From NCBI GenBank assembly GCA_963989385.1, contig OZ022507.1, positions 57,299,400-57,363,399 on the forward strand: DNA of 64,000 nt, in the 5' to 3' direction. The position numbers and the translations under genes are program-made. The notes under the pieces are model-generated. The model was not told where the DNA came from, searched no databases, and worked only from the letters and a program-made list of their open reading frames with translations. Shown here in pieces: positions 11,908 through 23,880 of this stretch. Position 1 is the first letter of the stretch. Each line of letters opens with the position of its first letter. This stretch comes from Ctena decussata (taxonomy: Eukaryota > Mollusca > Bivalvia > Lucinida > Lucinidae).

Positions 11908-12687
11908 TATACCGGGACATTGTTTTGTTCGCTTTGTTTTATATACATATATGATTATTTGATTCTCTATAATTTTGAACCAAGCTGTACATATGCTAAC
12001 AGATCAACTTTCCTTGCATTATGTTGCTATGGCGATAAGATATATTTACACAAAACTCAACCTTTTTACATGTAGGAGGTGACAGTCTGAGGCTCGCTGT
12101 TTTATGGACTGCGGTGAAGAGAGTATCTCTAGCACGCTAACCCACCGTATTATCGGTCCTGATTATCTTGTCTTTGTAAAGGATGGGTTCAGTTCAGTTT
12201 AATAACGAATCCTTGGCGTTCTCGATACCGAAGTCCATCAAATTAGTTGCCATTTCTGCACAATAAGCAATGGAAAAATACGCTTCGTAACATGTACCTT
12301 CTAACTGAAAAGAAAAGAGGATAATGTTTACGCACGTGGCATGGTACAAGCGAGAGATTTGAAACTGTTTCCACAAAAATGCTTCATTTGTACGGGGTCT
12401 AATGCAATAAACAATTTGAAAAATGGTTCTCATGAAGGTCTTTAAACAGACTTTTGATCATTTAAAAGTGTTTGAACAGATTTACCAACGACTTTAGTGA
12501 AGAAACCATCGACTTGTTAGTTAAGTACACAGATCTATCACAACTGACCGTTACCGTTGAACATGTATGGCTGTCTGGGTATATATTGATCTCAAATGGT
12601 AAATCTATTGTGAATATTGAATCGCTTGACCAATGAATACCTGACCTTTTTGTAAATGTGTGGAGGTAAACAGGTACCTTACAATAT
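11908..12687. other. Intergenic, nothing recognised
   Basis: AT-rich DNA with a short GTTCAGTTCAGTTTAATAAC stretch at about 12187 that recalls the 9.1-kb repeat. No supported gene. Confidence 0.4.
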
Positions 12688-13298
12688 GAGCAAACAGCGA
12701 AGACTCATATCACCCTGCACATTTGCGTAGTCTGATGAGAATATTTGAAGGTATTTCGATATCTCAGGATCCGCAGGTTGTTGCGACACATGGAGCACTG
12801 TGTGCAGACAGTGTAAATACGCATGGTTCGCAAATATTATAATGTCCTTTTTTCGGATGAATACCCACATACACACCTTTTTCAATGACTGTCATAGATT
12901 CCCTTGGACATACGTGTATAGTTAATAAAAGTCCATAATCTTAAGACAACGTAATGGAAATAGTTATCGCGGAACATAGCGTTTTAGATAAGGATCATGT
13001 CAGATAAATTTGGACAGTGCCATTATTTCCTGTATATGTCAGTTGCTTGGAATTAAAACAAAAATAAGCGGACAAACTATGAAAATCCTGATGAGATGGC
13101 TCATTATGAGCCGTCTCATCTGGATTTTCACTGTTTGCAGTGGTATGTCTGAATTTACCCGTTGTCCGAAGTTACCCGACTCGACCCTATATTATCAAAA
13201 GACAACGTAATGGGAACAATTATCGCGGAACACAGTGTGTTTAATTAGTAAACCATCGATTTATAAGATAATAAAAACGTTGGATGGTATCTTACAAA
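12688..13298 (+). repeat. Duplicated 5' flank of the GTPase gene, copy A
   Basis: This stretch aligns with 22694-23067. Shared landmarks are GAAGACTCATAT-ACCCTGCA, the CAGTCTG word, GGAACACAGTGTGTTTAATTAG against GGAATGCAATGTTTAATTAG, and TTGGATGGTATC just before the start codon. The promoter region was therefore copied together with the coding exons. Confidence 0.6.
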
Positions 13299-13540
13299 AT
13301 GGCCACTAATGAAACCAAAAATACCAAACAAAAGCCATATGATTATTTATTCTAAGTTTTACTCGTTGGCGATAAGCAAGCAGGAAAGTCAGCTCTATTA
13401 AAACGGTTCGCAGAAGGCAGTTTCTCAGAGAATTATACCCCAACAATTGGTGTTGACTCCATGATTAAAACTATCACCTTAGCCGTGTTAGCTGGAACAA
13501 CGAGAAACTTTCAGGTGTGTGATGCATCCGGAGACGAAAG
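13299..13540 (+). pseudogene. GTPase copy A, exon 1
   Basis: The start ATGGCCACT matches copy B's ATGGCGACT. The exon ends GACGAAAG at a GT donor (phase 2), the same splice point as copy B. It contains the disabling TAA and carries the P-loop and the degraded switch II. Confidence 0.75.
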
Positions 13541-14187
13541 GTACTAATTTTTATTTTCTTTTTTTTACAAGGCATGCATGAGAAATATTTGACTGACATG
13601 TCTGGGCAAACATTGCAGACCCAGATCAGACTACTCCCTCGGGGTCTACACTGTTTGCCATTCTATCTGCCTATTTTAAACTCATTATTGACTTAAATAT
13701 AATGGCTCATTTTTATGACAGTAACGCTAGTTTTTTGTGTGTGTGTTTTTTTTTTTTGCAAGTATTCTCGTAACCAAGTAACACCTAACCTGATAGTTCA
13801 GCTGTCAGACGATGGTAAATACACACAAGGGCAAAAGAAACAAGAAACTTTTTAAATGCCCATATTTCACACTTTCTTCATTGTTTAGGCCCGAAATTCT
13901 GCATGATTTATTTTTACTAAAGATGGATCAATGTGATAAATGTACAGTTAAATTACTGAGTGAAACGCTTGACCAGCAGATGCCGTTTTTTGCACATTTT
14001 CCACATGCAGCAAAATTGATAAAACGCTTTATCATATGACGTCGCTGTTATTCGGTGGATAACGACGTGTCATAAAAATCGTATGACCACGCGTGTAGTA
14101 ACACTTTGGCACGTACACGTAACTTCACTGACGACGTCCATATCAACAATACGTTTTCTAATTTTAAAGGGTGATATGGTAAACAGA

Positions 14188-14280
14188 ATCTTACACTCGT
14201 GGTCATTTCATATGAAATTTATGAAACTCGCCGAAGGCTCGTTTCATAAATTTTATATGAAATGACCACGAGTGTAAGAT
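14188..14280. repeat. 93-bp near-perfect palindrome
   Basis: ATCTTACACTCGTGGTCATT at the left edge is mirrored by AATGACCACGAGTGTAAGAT at the right. The arms run about 40 bp, with a CTCGCCGAAGGCTCG centre. It lies in the intron of GTPase copy A and is probably a small palindromic mobile element. Confidence 0.8.
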
Positions 14281-14828
14281 CCTCTATTTTGTTGTTAATC
14301 TGCATTTGAAATCCTGGGTGTTCTTTCAAACCAACCACAACATTTGCGTTTCATTTGCATAATGGAAAGGCTTCCAGTGGCATGCAGAATTCATACACGC
14401 AGAGGTAAAAGAAGGTATACGTTTTAAATGCCTTTTTTCTTATTAATCACAGCTCAGGTCTTAATTTCTGCATGATGTGTCTTTCCTCAGCGTACAATAA
14501 TGACGGATTGTATGATTACTAGATACCTCGTTTGACTAAGGGACACTATGACGTATTGTATGATGACTAGATAACTCGTTTGACTAGGGACACTATACGT
14601 ACATGGTGGTATCGCCTTTTTACACTTGCATCATATTAAGCAATACGATTTTGCTGCAAAATCAGTACTTGCATATTTGGCTGTTTTACAGAACAATTCA
14701 CAGTGTATGTGTTTCACTTACACGACGATAATGCTTTTAGTGAACGCAGAAGTCGTAACAGGCTGACCACTCAAAGCGGTTCGTGGCTACAATAGAGTGA
14801 CGCCTGATTTCCGATGCATTGTATACTT

Positions 14829-15064
14829 GAGCTGCGACACGAGAAAACCAACAATGTGGTTGTGCGCCCAGCGCAGACTCAGATCAGCCTGGGCTTCCAC
14901 CAAGTCTGATCAGAGTCTTTGCTTTGTGCTTACAGGATAGCTAAGGGTCTAAGCTACCTATATGCGGCCAGCGAAGACTCTGATTAGACTGAGCGGATGC
15001 CCAGGCTGATCTGAGTCTGCGCTGGGCACACAACCACGTTGTTGGTTTTGTTGTGTCGCGGCTC
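14829..15064. mobile_element. Palindromic MITE, family D, copy 2
   Basis: 236 bp bounded by GAGCTGCGACACGAG and its inverse, with ACTT duplicated on both sides (14825-14828 and 15065-15068). It has the same internal GATCAGCCTGGGC halves as the other D copies. Confidence 0.85.
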
Positions 15065-15080
15065 ACTTTCTTTTTGCCTC

Positions 15081-15280
15081 TGATGGATGGATGGATGACT
15101 TGCGATTTTACGTCCTTTTCAACAGTATTTCAGTGATATCAAGACGATGGGACGGTGATAATGAAAGGCTGTGTGCAGTGCAACTCCGTTTACGGTAGGA
15201 AAGATATTCGCCTCTAGTGGGGCTCAAAACCGGTCCGCTAGATCAATAGGCCAGCGCTTAACCCACTGATCTACCGGGGT
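15081..15280 (-). mobile_element. tRNA-derived SINE, family C, copy 1
   Basis: The reverse complement starts GGTAGATCAGTGGGTTAAGC, a tRNA-like A-box region, followed by a B-box-like GGTTTTGAGCCCC. The body, with CCTTTCATTATCACCGTCCC and ACTGAAATACTGTTGAAAA, matches the plus-strand copy at 51184-51335. Confidence 0.65.
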
Positions 15281-15564
15281 TCTTGTTTTTGCCTCTGACT
15301 ATTTTTGCCTCTGCGTGTATTATTTCTGTCTGCCACAGAGGGCACTGTCATCATGCAAATGAAACGCAAACGATGAGGTTTCTTTGAAAAGAAAAAAAAA
15401 GAAAAAAAAAAACACTCATGCAAAAATTCAGACTTGAGCCATGAGAAATGAGTAAAATATATGCATTCAAAAATATACACTTTCTTTTGTATCTCAGTAT
15501 AATTTGTATGGATTTAAGTAAGTACTTTTGTAAATATTTACATTATCCGTGCATGTATCAAAAA

Positions 15565-15660
15565 GCCCTACGGTAAACCATTCGAACGTAATGTAGTTTA
15601 TACTTCAATAATTACATCGGTTCAAGTGACGTTACAAGACTTTAAGTGACGTCAAAATAA
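15565..15660. repeat. Interspersed repeat, family K, copy 1
   Basis: The sequence from GGTAAACCATTCGAACGTAA to AAGTGACGTCAAAATAAACC is present inverted at 24930-25012. A partial copy may lie near 16850-16925. Confidence 0.5.
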
Positions 15661-16200
15661 ACCATGATGGTTATTCAATCTGATTGATGGTAGGCGATGT
15701 TGTGACGTCTTTGTTACGTCGTTGACGCTGTTCCACTTTTAGTAGAAATACTGCCTAAAATGTTTTTCTGCTTCAACTGTAGCCCCTAACGCAAAGGACT
15801 TCTATGCTTAAGGCGTGTATTTTCCCCATGATTAAAAAATTATAGAGATCACAGACTTTTGCTTTGCATTTATGACTATGACATGTAACTTGCATGACAA
15901 ATGAATTTTCAAGTGTTTGTGTCTATGTAAAGTACGTTAAACATACGTATACGTTGACGTTGACGTCATTGTTAAGATTAATTGTAAATTATCCTCAAAC
16001 TGATCGTTGAGATAATGATTTATTGTATACTTTTCACCCGATTTTTACCCACATTACTTTCATAACAGACAACACTGGATAGTTTTGACCACATGTATGT
16101 GACCTTGACCTCATTTCAAGGTCATGGTACACAAAATAATCCTCGAAGATCACAGTGCTCCTGTTGACTATTCTTCTTCTTTGGCTTACTCTGTATCGTT

Positions 16201-16298
16201 CCCCCCCCCGTGACCCAGCTTCCCACTCATATTAATTGCATACTTGCAACGCATAAGTCTGCTGCATCAAGGAAATGCTGGGTCACGGGGGGGGGGGG
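16201..16298. repeat. Hairpin with poly-C / poly-G ends
   Basis: CCCCCCCCCGTGACCCAGC (16201-16219) pairs with GCTGGGTCACGGGGGGGGGG (from 16277) across a ~57-base loop. Both arms end in homopolymer runs that are complementary to each other. Confidence 0.75.
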
Positions 16299-17829
16299 TG
16301 GGGGGGCGGAAAGGTACTTGTATTTTAGTTATAGTGTAACGTTCTCTTTTGGCCGTTTTGACCGGAAGTATAAACATGATTTTGCATGCTTAACTGCCAG
16401 TCAGGCGTAACAAGAAAAAAAAACATTGATTTATATTGTGATATGCATGTATTTAGCATGCATTTATGACAAAAAGTTATGGATTGAATGACTGATTTCA
16501 ATATTTTTATTACCTCAAAAAATGAGGTATGCGAATATCTTGAATTTAGGGTAGGTAGAGTCAACCTGGATTATCTCCCCATGTCTTTGGGTCTTAATCA
16601 CAAATGATCTGATTTCATACGGTTTACATATTTGTGGAAGATCTGCTAAGAAAAAAATGCACAATTTATACTTTTGAAAATTCGCACCTGTCGGGCCGGT
16701 CTAATGGGGAAAATCCTTGCCTTAATCATAGAAATCATTGGTGGTCAAAAACTAGATAGAAAAGACTGTGAGTATAAGCAATGAACTTAATTTTTCAGCA
16801 AAAAACCTAAACAATGTTTTTTGAGGGTTCACTTTGCACGCGACCCAATGTAGTTTATACTTCGATCAGAAAAACGAAATTCATTTCTTAAATAATTGCA
16901 CGAAGAAAATGCCAAGTAAACCATTCTAGACTAAGGAAGATACATCGCTCAAAATGTTTACAGTAGCACTGGAAAGAGATCCGAAAGTCTACTGAAATCA
17001 TCATCAATCAAATTGCAGACTACGGCGAAGCAGTCCTACTTCATCTACCTTAAGAGTTAATTTTATCAGGTCATACATGTAGTACTGTCTGAATATTAAA
17101 TATCAAACTTTAATCTGAATAGTAATATGTAAATTACCGTAAGCCTAATAATCCTAACCCACTGCCTCTTTTCCGAACATAATTTTATATCAACTTGCAT
17201 GAATTCCTGGTTGCTTCTCTGGATAAGGTAGCTCTTTAAAACGGGTTCTTCTCTTCAAGGAATGAATTTGCTCTTAGAGGAGCAAATTGCTCTTAGAGGA
17301 GCAAAGTCTTTTCTTTTTAGAATTGACCACTACTGAGAAGGGAGGCAAAAATACTAGAGTCGCTTGTTCTGAAAGCATACCTATCACCTTTAAATTGCTT
17401 ATCAGAGGTATTTTGACAGTGGCTGATTTACTACACTTTGAGCTCTTAATAGTGCCCCCATCCCCTTTTGCAAAATGCAAATCCCCCGGGGCGTCAAACA
17501 GGATTAATTTGGTAGTCTCAGTTTTCTATCCGGTATCTTATTTTCTAGCTTAGTAAATCTTTGTCGTAAAGATTAATTATCTTAAACAGTTTGATTTATG
17601 CCAAATTATAATGTGAAAACAAATACACTGTACTCATACACATATTCACACCAATCATGTCCTCTTTCAGTCAGTTTCTGCAGGAAAAAATAACTTCTTT
17701 CGCGGATGCATCTTTTAAAACCTTGATTTTCTTTATAGTTCGATAGCCTTATTATCAACTTTTAATCATTCTAGAGTCTCCATTTATGCTTGTCAATGGA
17801 CATCAATAATATTTTATTCTTTGATTTAG

Positions 17830-18247
17830 ATTCAGAAACATAACGAACTCATACTACAGAGGGACGCATGCCATTCTTATTGTGTTCGACCTTGGTGACA
17901 GGAACATGTTCGAAAACCTTGAGTACGGGTACGAGACGGCAACTTCACAAGGTCCAGGAAACAACGCCATTAGTCTAGTGGGCACTAAAGCTGACCTTAC
18001 AACTAGAGAGGTTACGAAAGAAAAAGCTGAAGCTTTCGCAGAGAAGCACGATCTTGTCTATGTTGAAACTAGTGTAAGAAATGATAAGAACGTGGATCAA
18101 CCATTCTTGCAAGTGACAAAGAAACTATTGCAATCTAAAGGTACAAGCATATCATGGTGGAAGCAAGAGAAGGGAGAAGAGGCCAGCTCTTACCTATCAG
18201 ATAGCCACGAGGTTATCCAAAATAATGATCAGGTCAAAGATAAATAA
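17830..18247 (+). pseudogene. GTPase copy A, exon 2
   Basis: The acceptor GATTTAG precedes ATTCAGAAACATAACG, exactly as in copy B. The exon is open to TAA at 18245-18247. It encodes the NSYYRG switch II tail, the GTKADL nucleotide-specificity box, ETSVR and a Ser/Asp/Gln-rich tail. It is longer at the C terminus than copy B (ending DQVKDK rather than KKQTFQ). Confidence 0.75.
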
Positions 18248-18269
18248 AAATGACTATAATGACCATAAC

Positions 18270-18275
18270 AATAAA
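18270..18275 (+). promoter_or_regulatory. Candidate polyadenylation signal, GTPase copy A
   Basis: AATAAA lies 23 bp after the stop codon of copy A. Confidence 0.45.
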
Positions 18276-19179
18276 CTAAAGCAGAGGCACCGTGGAGGAG
18301 CTTATGGTGAATCATTGGTCAGTTGCAGGGAGGGAGGAAGAGGACTTAAACTGGTTTATACGCGCGTAACGCTCGCCCTGCGTTTTCTCGTAATTAATTA
18401 GCATACAACTTATTTGGTCCGTGTGAAGCACGCCTAATTCGTTAATTGATCACAATAGCAAACATGTAAATCGGATAAGATACTAATATGAGACAAGATG
18501 AGAACTCAACACTCAATTGGAATGCTGGTGCAAAAAAGTCTTATCTCTGGATCTCGACAGGCCATACCAAAGGCATTCTTTTTGACATCCAACATGAAGT
18601 ACCCGTTTACAAAATAGTTGATTCTTACAAACTCTGCTGCAGATATAGAACAAATAACTTGTACAATTTCATTTTTAAACTGCATGACCTCAACCGTCGC
18701 CAACAGTCAGTAACCGTCAAAAATAACTGTTATAAAGTATGATAAAAACTTGGTTTCCTCTTTGAATGCACGGGATTTCAGGTAATATTTTTGCCATTAA
18801 GATACATGTGTGCGCATGTGTGCAAAGAAAAATTGGCTCTGCGAACTCATGGTACCTGATGGGTTATTGAAATATATTTTACCGATCCATAAACTATACA
18901 TTGTGTCATTCCATTAAAGTCGCCTCAGTGAGCCATGGCATATCGTAAACACTAAAAATAATCCACAAAATTTTAGCACCACATGTATTTTTGTTTTACA
19001 GTATTTCAGAGTTTAAAGTGAAGAACACATGTAAGCAAGAACATAGAAGTTTCTGTTTAATTGAGAGTTTTTGTCATTTACATGACTGCAACCCCCCCCG
19101 TTCCCCCTCTCCCCACACCTAGCTAGCGCAGATTATCCCCCGTTCCCCCCCGCGCACTCACACACACACACCCCGCTAG
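18276..19179. other. Intergenic, nothing recognised
   Basis: No supported gene. C-rich runs lie around 19090-19175. Confidence 0.4.
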
Positions 19180-19248
19180 CGCCGATTTCAGCGCTATTCA
19201 ATTTTCAAAGATACAGCACAGGCTCAATGATGCCAAAGGAAATAAAAT

Positions 19249-19473
19249 GAGCCGCGACACGTCAAAGCGAACAAACCCAAAAACAAACCCAAAAATGGCA
19301 TGCAAGCCGAACGAACACTGATGTCAGCCTGGGCATGCGCCCAGTCTTATCAGAGTCTTTGTTTTCGGCATGAGGGTACCTTAGAACCTACGCTACTCTC
19401 TAAGCATGGCAGGCTAATCTGAATCTTCGCTGAGCGCACATACTACTTTGTTGGTTTCGTCATGTTGCGCCTC
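19249..19473. mobile_element. Palindromic MITE, family D, copy 3
   Basis: 225 bp with GAGCCGCGACACG at the left end and the inverse GTTGCGCCTC at the right. It is flanked by AAAT on both sides (19245-19248 and 19474-19477). Confidence 0.8.
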
Positions 19474-19944
19474 AAATGTACTCTGTACTATGACAAAGTA
19501 CCGTGAGATTTTTTTATAGTCTTTTACAGCCGCCACACTTAACTTGACCCCAGCTGCAGTGAATTCAAGTATAGCGTTAAAGATTGACTGCAGAAACAAA
19601 GGACGCATACAAAAAAGAAAGAAAGAAAAAATAGTTTTTGGTTTAATCATATAATCATTTACAAGAAAGCATGCGCCCTCTAAGGCCGACTTAAGCGTGT
19701 CATGACTTACAAAGTTAACATAACGGCTCAGTGATGCCAAAGGAAAATAGATTACATAAAATCTACTATATGCATGGTATGACAAAGTACAATACAATCT
19801 CGCACAGCAGCCACACGTAATTTAACTCCAGCTGCAGTGAAGTTAATTAAAATGGTCAAAGTTGCCACAAGAAGCCTTTGGCGATTTTATTTGACTTCAC
19901 TGCAAGAATGAATAACTCGGATCCTCGGTTTAATTATGACTCTT

Positions 19945-20384
19945 CGGCCGCGTTCACCATAGCAAATAAGCAAAGTTTTTATGTCGCAGAAACTTTAACA
20001 AAGAAAGTGTGACAAACATTTTGCGTTTACACGGAGCAAATTATTTGTTAAAGATAATGTGACATAGAATCTTTGTCAAATAAACTTTGGCAATAAAAAT
20101 ATTTGCTGCAGTGTTCACACGACCAAGTATTATTCGTCAAAGTTAGTTAAAGCAATGGAACAAAATTTTTGTCACATTTTCTACGCTTATATCAAAGTTC
20201 TTTGTTACATAATCTTTAGCAAAGTTCTCCGTTTACACGGACAAATTTAATTTGTCGATCGGAAGTAATTTTACCACATATATTTGTCAAAGAAATATAG
20301 TCATATTTTGGCATTTACACGAGCACATTTTTCTGTGACAAACCGTCTTTGTCATAGAAACTTTGCCCATGTAAACACAGCTTT
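19945..20384. mobile_element. Probable MITE with long imperfect inverted ends
   Basis: The left end CGGCCGCGTTCACCATAGCA, with GCAAAG and GTGACAAA words, is mirrored at the right by TTTGCCCATGTAAACACAGC. The interior is full of CTTTGTCA/TGACAAAG and GTTTACACGG words in both orientations. No clear target-site duplication was seen. Confidence 0.5.
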
Positions 20385-21169
20385 AGTATATCTCCATCTG
20401 GCAGAAAACGCGTTACGGTGTCAAATCGGTAACTCTATACTACCTGTAAATTTTAACCCTTGGCCACAAATGAGATTGCTTTCCTTTCCAGTGTCTTAAT
20501 GTACAATAGAGAGAACTTAGAAAATTTTCGACCAAGCTTCTAGTCAATAGTTAGCAAAATTAGGCGTTCAGTGGAGAAATTTCCCATTTAGCTATTTATG
20601 TAAAAATACATCGTTGTAATCAGTGGAACAACAGTTTTTAGCTCATACGTTAAATAGATTCGCAAATGTTAATTTACATATGTTATTTAGGCCCAAAAAC
20701 GAAGATTCGCGTAATTTGGATAAATTAGATGGAAGAAACTTTTCATTGACGCATTTCTATAATTTTTTACACTAGATTAAAGCGCTTGAAATGCTCTTTC
20801 GTGCTAGACGTTATAATTTAATGTCGGAAATTACATTAAATAAGAAAATGAAATGGATTTATGAGCTTCTATACATTTCCCTATTAAACTGAAAACCGTG
20901 CACAGGTAACTGCTTATCTTTGGCCCTTTCGGAGATTATCGGAAAATCCCATGTCTACAACGAGAATTCTTCCCTATGAAGGTGGTTCACATTCATAATG
21001 TTAACTGTAGTCTAAACGTAAAGATAACAGCAGTGTCACGTTTGCTAGGCTTCATGCGCACGCTAACACCGTTTTCAGCGATACTCGATTTTCAAAGTGA
21101 ACAGTACGGACTCAGTTATTCCAAACAAACGAGAAACATTTTACAGCCGCCACAGGGCACAAAACTCAG

Positions 21170-21260
21170 TTCAGTTCAATTCTCTTATTGACGTTCCCCA
21201 AGTAGCTCAACGGTACGTAACTATAGTTGCACACACTTGGCGCCGTGTGTCCGTCCAAAC
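21170..21260 (+). repeat. Interspersed repeat, CAGTTCAGTTCAATTCTC family, copy 2
   Basis: Closely matches 9108-9208, including TAGTTGCACACACTTGGCGC and the closing GTGTGTCCGTCCAA. Confidence 0.6.
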
Positions 21261-22010
21261 ACAAAACTCTACTGGGTAGCTGGAGTTTTGTCAAAATCTT
21301 AAAGTTTGCCTTTGGAAAAATTCAGAACTCATAAAATACAGAACTCGAGGGTTTGGTTTTATTGCGACTCTTCGTATCACAGCAAGCTCATTTGCATACG
21401 CCTTCCCTTCCACCCCCACCCCTAGCGACCTCTTGGAAGATATTCGATTTTTAAACTTATCAGACTGGGCTCCATGATACCACAACACAACAAAATAAAA
21501 AATATCCACAACTGGGGACTAGCTGCAATGAAGTCAAATGAAATCTTAAAGTTTTGCCTATGGAAACAAAGAACGTTGAAAGAACAAGAAAGAAAACTAG
21601 AGTCTCGGTTTTATTGAGACTTTTATCATATTTATCGGCAGTGTCATTTGTTTGTTTTTTTGTTGTTTTGTTTGTTTCCTTTTTCAATTATCATAATAAT
21701 TATATAATAAGTTCTTTTCAAAGACTTTAATTAGATTTATGATGTAAGTCTTCAAACTATTTGCCAACTGATTTTGATTTCGTATGTTAAATATAAACAG
21801 TAATATCCATAATTCTCCATCGGCACGGCGATGAGTTGTCTAGTGTTCGCTTTAGAACGTTGACCCTGCATGCGACTTTCTTTGGCGATTCGTCAACAAT
21901 TGATCAGATCCACAAGTATCAGAATTGGATCGACACGGACACAGTCTTGTAGAGTCGCTAAGTGCCGAACATTTTTAAACAAAGCCCAGCAGGCACACAG
22001 TATCGAATAG

Positions 22011-22255
22011 AATCAACATTGAATCAACGTTGATTTAACGTCTTTACGTTGTTGTTTATTGGTTGTTTGTTTTGTTTTGTTTTTATTTGTAAACAATATT
22101 TTATTCAAAATACTGACGTGTTATATACATTACTACATTCAAACAATTATCAAACGAGCATGCAGTAATCTGGAAGGGATACAAAAGTCAGTCAGTGATT
22201 TTTTCAATCCTTCCCCACATCTTTACGTTGAATCATCGTTGATTCAATGTTGATT
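22011..22255. mobile_element. MITE with AATCAACATTGAATCAACG inverted ends
   Basis: AATCAACATTGAATCAACG at 22011 is mirrored by CGTTGATTCAATGTTGATT ending at 22255, and CTTTACGTTG lies near both ends. The interior is non-coding. Confidence 0.65.
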
Positions 22256-22277
22256 TAAAGTTGTATGCCTAGAGTGA

Positions 22278-22335
22278 GTCTGACGTCCCCCTCGGGGGTT
22301 AAGAACCCGTCTGACGTCCCCCTCGGGGGTTAAGA
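22278..22335. repeat. 31-bp direct duplication carrying a C5/G5 hairpin
   Basis: GTCTGACGTCCCCCTCGGGG plus GTTAAGA occurs twice, starting at 22278 and 22309. Each copy contains CCCCCTCGGGGG, a short perfect hairpin. Confidence 0.75.
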
Positions 22336-22392
22336 CGTAAAGAAAGATAGATAGATAGAGTGAGGTCTAACTCATTTTGGTGACCACACCTA

Positions 22393-22526
22393 CCAGCTAA
22401 TTGAGGACGCCCCGTCGTCATTAGCGCTCATACTAGTCCAAATGTCTTGACGATCCAGAAAATGAGTGAAATGCTATAATCCTCAGTATAATTTGTTGCT
22501 GACAGTGTTGTGAAAGCTTATACTTG
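22393..22526 (+). repeat. Segment shared with intron 1 of the cyclase gene
   Basis: From CCAGCTAATTGAGGA through GTCTTGACGATCCAGAAAA to GTGAAAGCTTATACTTG this matches 30389-30541. It lies upstream of GTPase copy B, so part of that upstream region seems to have been copied a second time. Confidence 0.6.
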
Positions 22527-22693
22527 TATTTCATATGTTAGAGACGACATTATTGACTAATCATTGTATGGGTAGTTATTGAGCTCCAGTTGTATTGTGC
22601 ATATCGATCTATTTTGATCTACAAATACCCGGTCACAGTGTGTAATGTCTTCACAGATGAGCCGAGGAGCGAAAAAAGACAATTATTGCCATG

Positions 22694-23067
22694 TGCGAAC
22701 AGAGAAGACACATATTACCCTGCATGTGCGCGCAGTCTGTGAAAGATAGACATATCAGGACTTTTAGATTGTTGTGACAAAAAGAAAATTGTGTAGATTG
22801 TGTAGATACGCAGCATGAGTCTGAGATGTCTTAAGATATGATAATGGCCCTTTTTGGATCCACAATCTGCATTTATGGCATACCGTTTTCCATTGATCAT
22901 CAGCGAATGTTGTAGGTTCACATGGACATATGGTTAATGACGCCGATGATATAAAGACAACAGACAACAGACAGTGATTTTCAAAACCGGAATGCAATGT
23001 TTAATTAGGAAACCATAGATGGTTGAATGAAATAATAAATTTGGATGGTATCGTCAGACATACTAAG
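22694..23067 (+). repeat. Duplicated 5' flank of the GTPase gene, copy B
   Basis: Homologous to 12688-13298, ending in the shared TTGGATGGTATC leader. It probably carries the promoter and 5' UTR; no TATA box is obvious. Confidence 0.6.
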
Positions 23068-23309
23068 ATGGCGACTGATAAAGCAAAAAAAAAAAAAAAT
23101 ACCGAACAACAGTCATACGACTATTTATTCAAGGTTCTACTTATTGGCGATAAGCAAGCAGGAAAGTCAGCATTATTGAAACGATTCGCAGAAGGCAGTT
23201 TCTTGGAGAATTATACAACAGCAATTGGGATTGACCTCATGAGTAAAACTGCGACATTGGCTGGGACAACTTTAAAACTTCAGGTGTGGGATACAGCGGG
23301 ACAAGAAAG
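23068..23309 (+). CDS. GTPase copy B, exon 1 (intact)
   Basis: 242 bp, the same length and splice phase as exon 1 of copy A. It encodes a Lys-rich N terminus (a run of five A-rich Lys codons, prone to slippage), then YDYLFKVLLIGDKQAGKS and VWDTAGQER. It ends GAAAG at GT. Confidence 0.7.
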
Positions 23310-23619
23310 GTACTTATATTTTTGTGCGTGTTACAAGGCGCAAACTTGATAACTGACTATAAGCGCAGATGATGCATTGAGCACTACATGCACACCAAGG
23401 ATATTAATGGCTGTAAGATTTTAAGATTTTATAGAAGACTTTATTTGCGACTGTTGTGGTATTTTTTTTCATTATTATTTTCTATTTATTTTTTATTATT
23501 TTATGTATTTTTCTTGTAAAGTAGCGTTATCCTACCCACGGGTCAATTAACCAGGGTAGGCTAAGATAAGAGTTTCTACCCCTAGCAAAAAAACGGATAT
23601 CCTTATCTGGGATGCAAGA

Positions 23620-23880
23620 TTTGATTGATTTGATGCTTCACGCCCACGGTAAACAGCAATGGTCATGTCGGGATGGTCAGTTAAGCTAACCACACTATTC
23701 CTGGGCAGGCTTAGACCTCCTAAGTGGTTAACCAGTACTAAGTGCACATACTTTCGCCAGTAACTGACAACTGCCCTTCTTGAATCAGCGGAAGGAGAAA
23801 CGAAAGTATGTTGCCAGACCGGGTTTCGACCCCAGGACCTCTGACTTATGAATCAGTAGGGCACCTGACTCATGTACGTA
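23620..23880 (-). mobile_element. tRNA-derived SINE, family A, copy 4
   Basis: The reverse complement has a tRNA-like head ending GGTCGAAACCCGGTCTGGC. The family body follows: CATACTTTCGTTTC, CTTCCGCTGATTCAAGAAGG, GTACTGGTTAACCACTTAGG and GACCATCCCGACATGACCAT. It ends in a CAAATCAATCAAATC simple tail. It lies in the intron of GTPase copy B. Confidence 0.75.

Larger units (their letters stand above)
13299..18247 (+). pseudogene. Rab-like small GTPase, copy A (two exons, stop in exon 1)
   Basis: Two exons, 13299-13540 and 17830-18247, join in phase across a 4.3-kb GT-AG intron. Joined, they give about 219 codons of a Rab/Ras-family small GTPase. Visible motifs are the P-loop GDKQAGKS, the switch I segment ENYTPTIGVD, the G4 box GTKADL and the G5-like ETSVR. 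A TAA at codon 19 (13353-13355) replaces the Lys found in copy B, and the DTAGQE switch II motif has drifted to DASGDE. Both argue for a pseudogene, although exon 2 is open. The C terminus (about 50 residues past the G5 box) has no prenylation cysteines, unlike typical Rabs. Confidence 0.75.
19180..21650. repeat. Four diverged copies of a ~300-bp local repeat
   Basis: Copies near 19180-19600, 19725-19945, 21050-21380 and 21440-21640 share landmarks. These are CGATTTTCAAAG with CAGGCTCAATGATGCCAAAGG, ACAGCCGCCACA, CCCAGCTGCAGTGAA, and a closing CTCGG-TTTTATTGCGACTCTTC. The copies are interrupted by MITEs at 19249 and 19945. No coding meaning was recognised. Confidence 0.55.

Noticed and set aside
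13080..13140. Palindrome GATGAGATGGCTCATTATGAGCC near GTPase copy A as a CRISPR-like or regulatory hairpin
   Set aside because: Related degenerate sequences occur at 29.67, 43.45 and 50.6 kb, so it is another short dispersed repeat; the genome is eukaryotic.
23023..23067. Upstream in-frame ATG as the start of GTPase copy B
   Set aside because: Copy A has no matching ATG and its leader is out of frame; only the ATGGC-ACT start is conserved.
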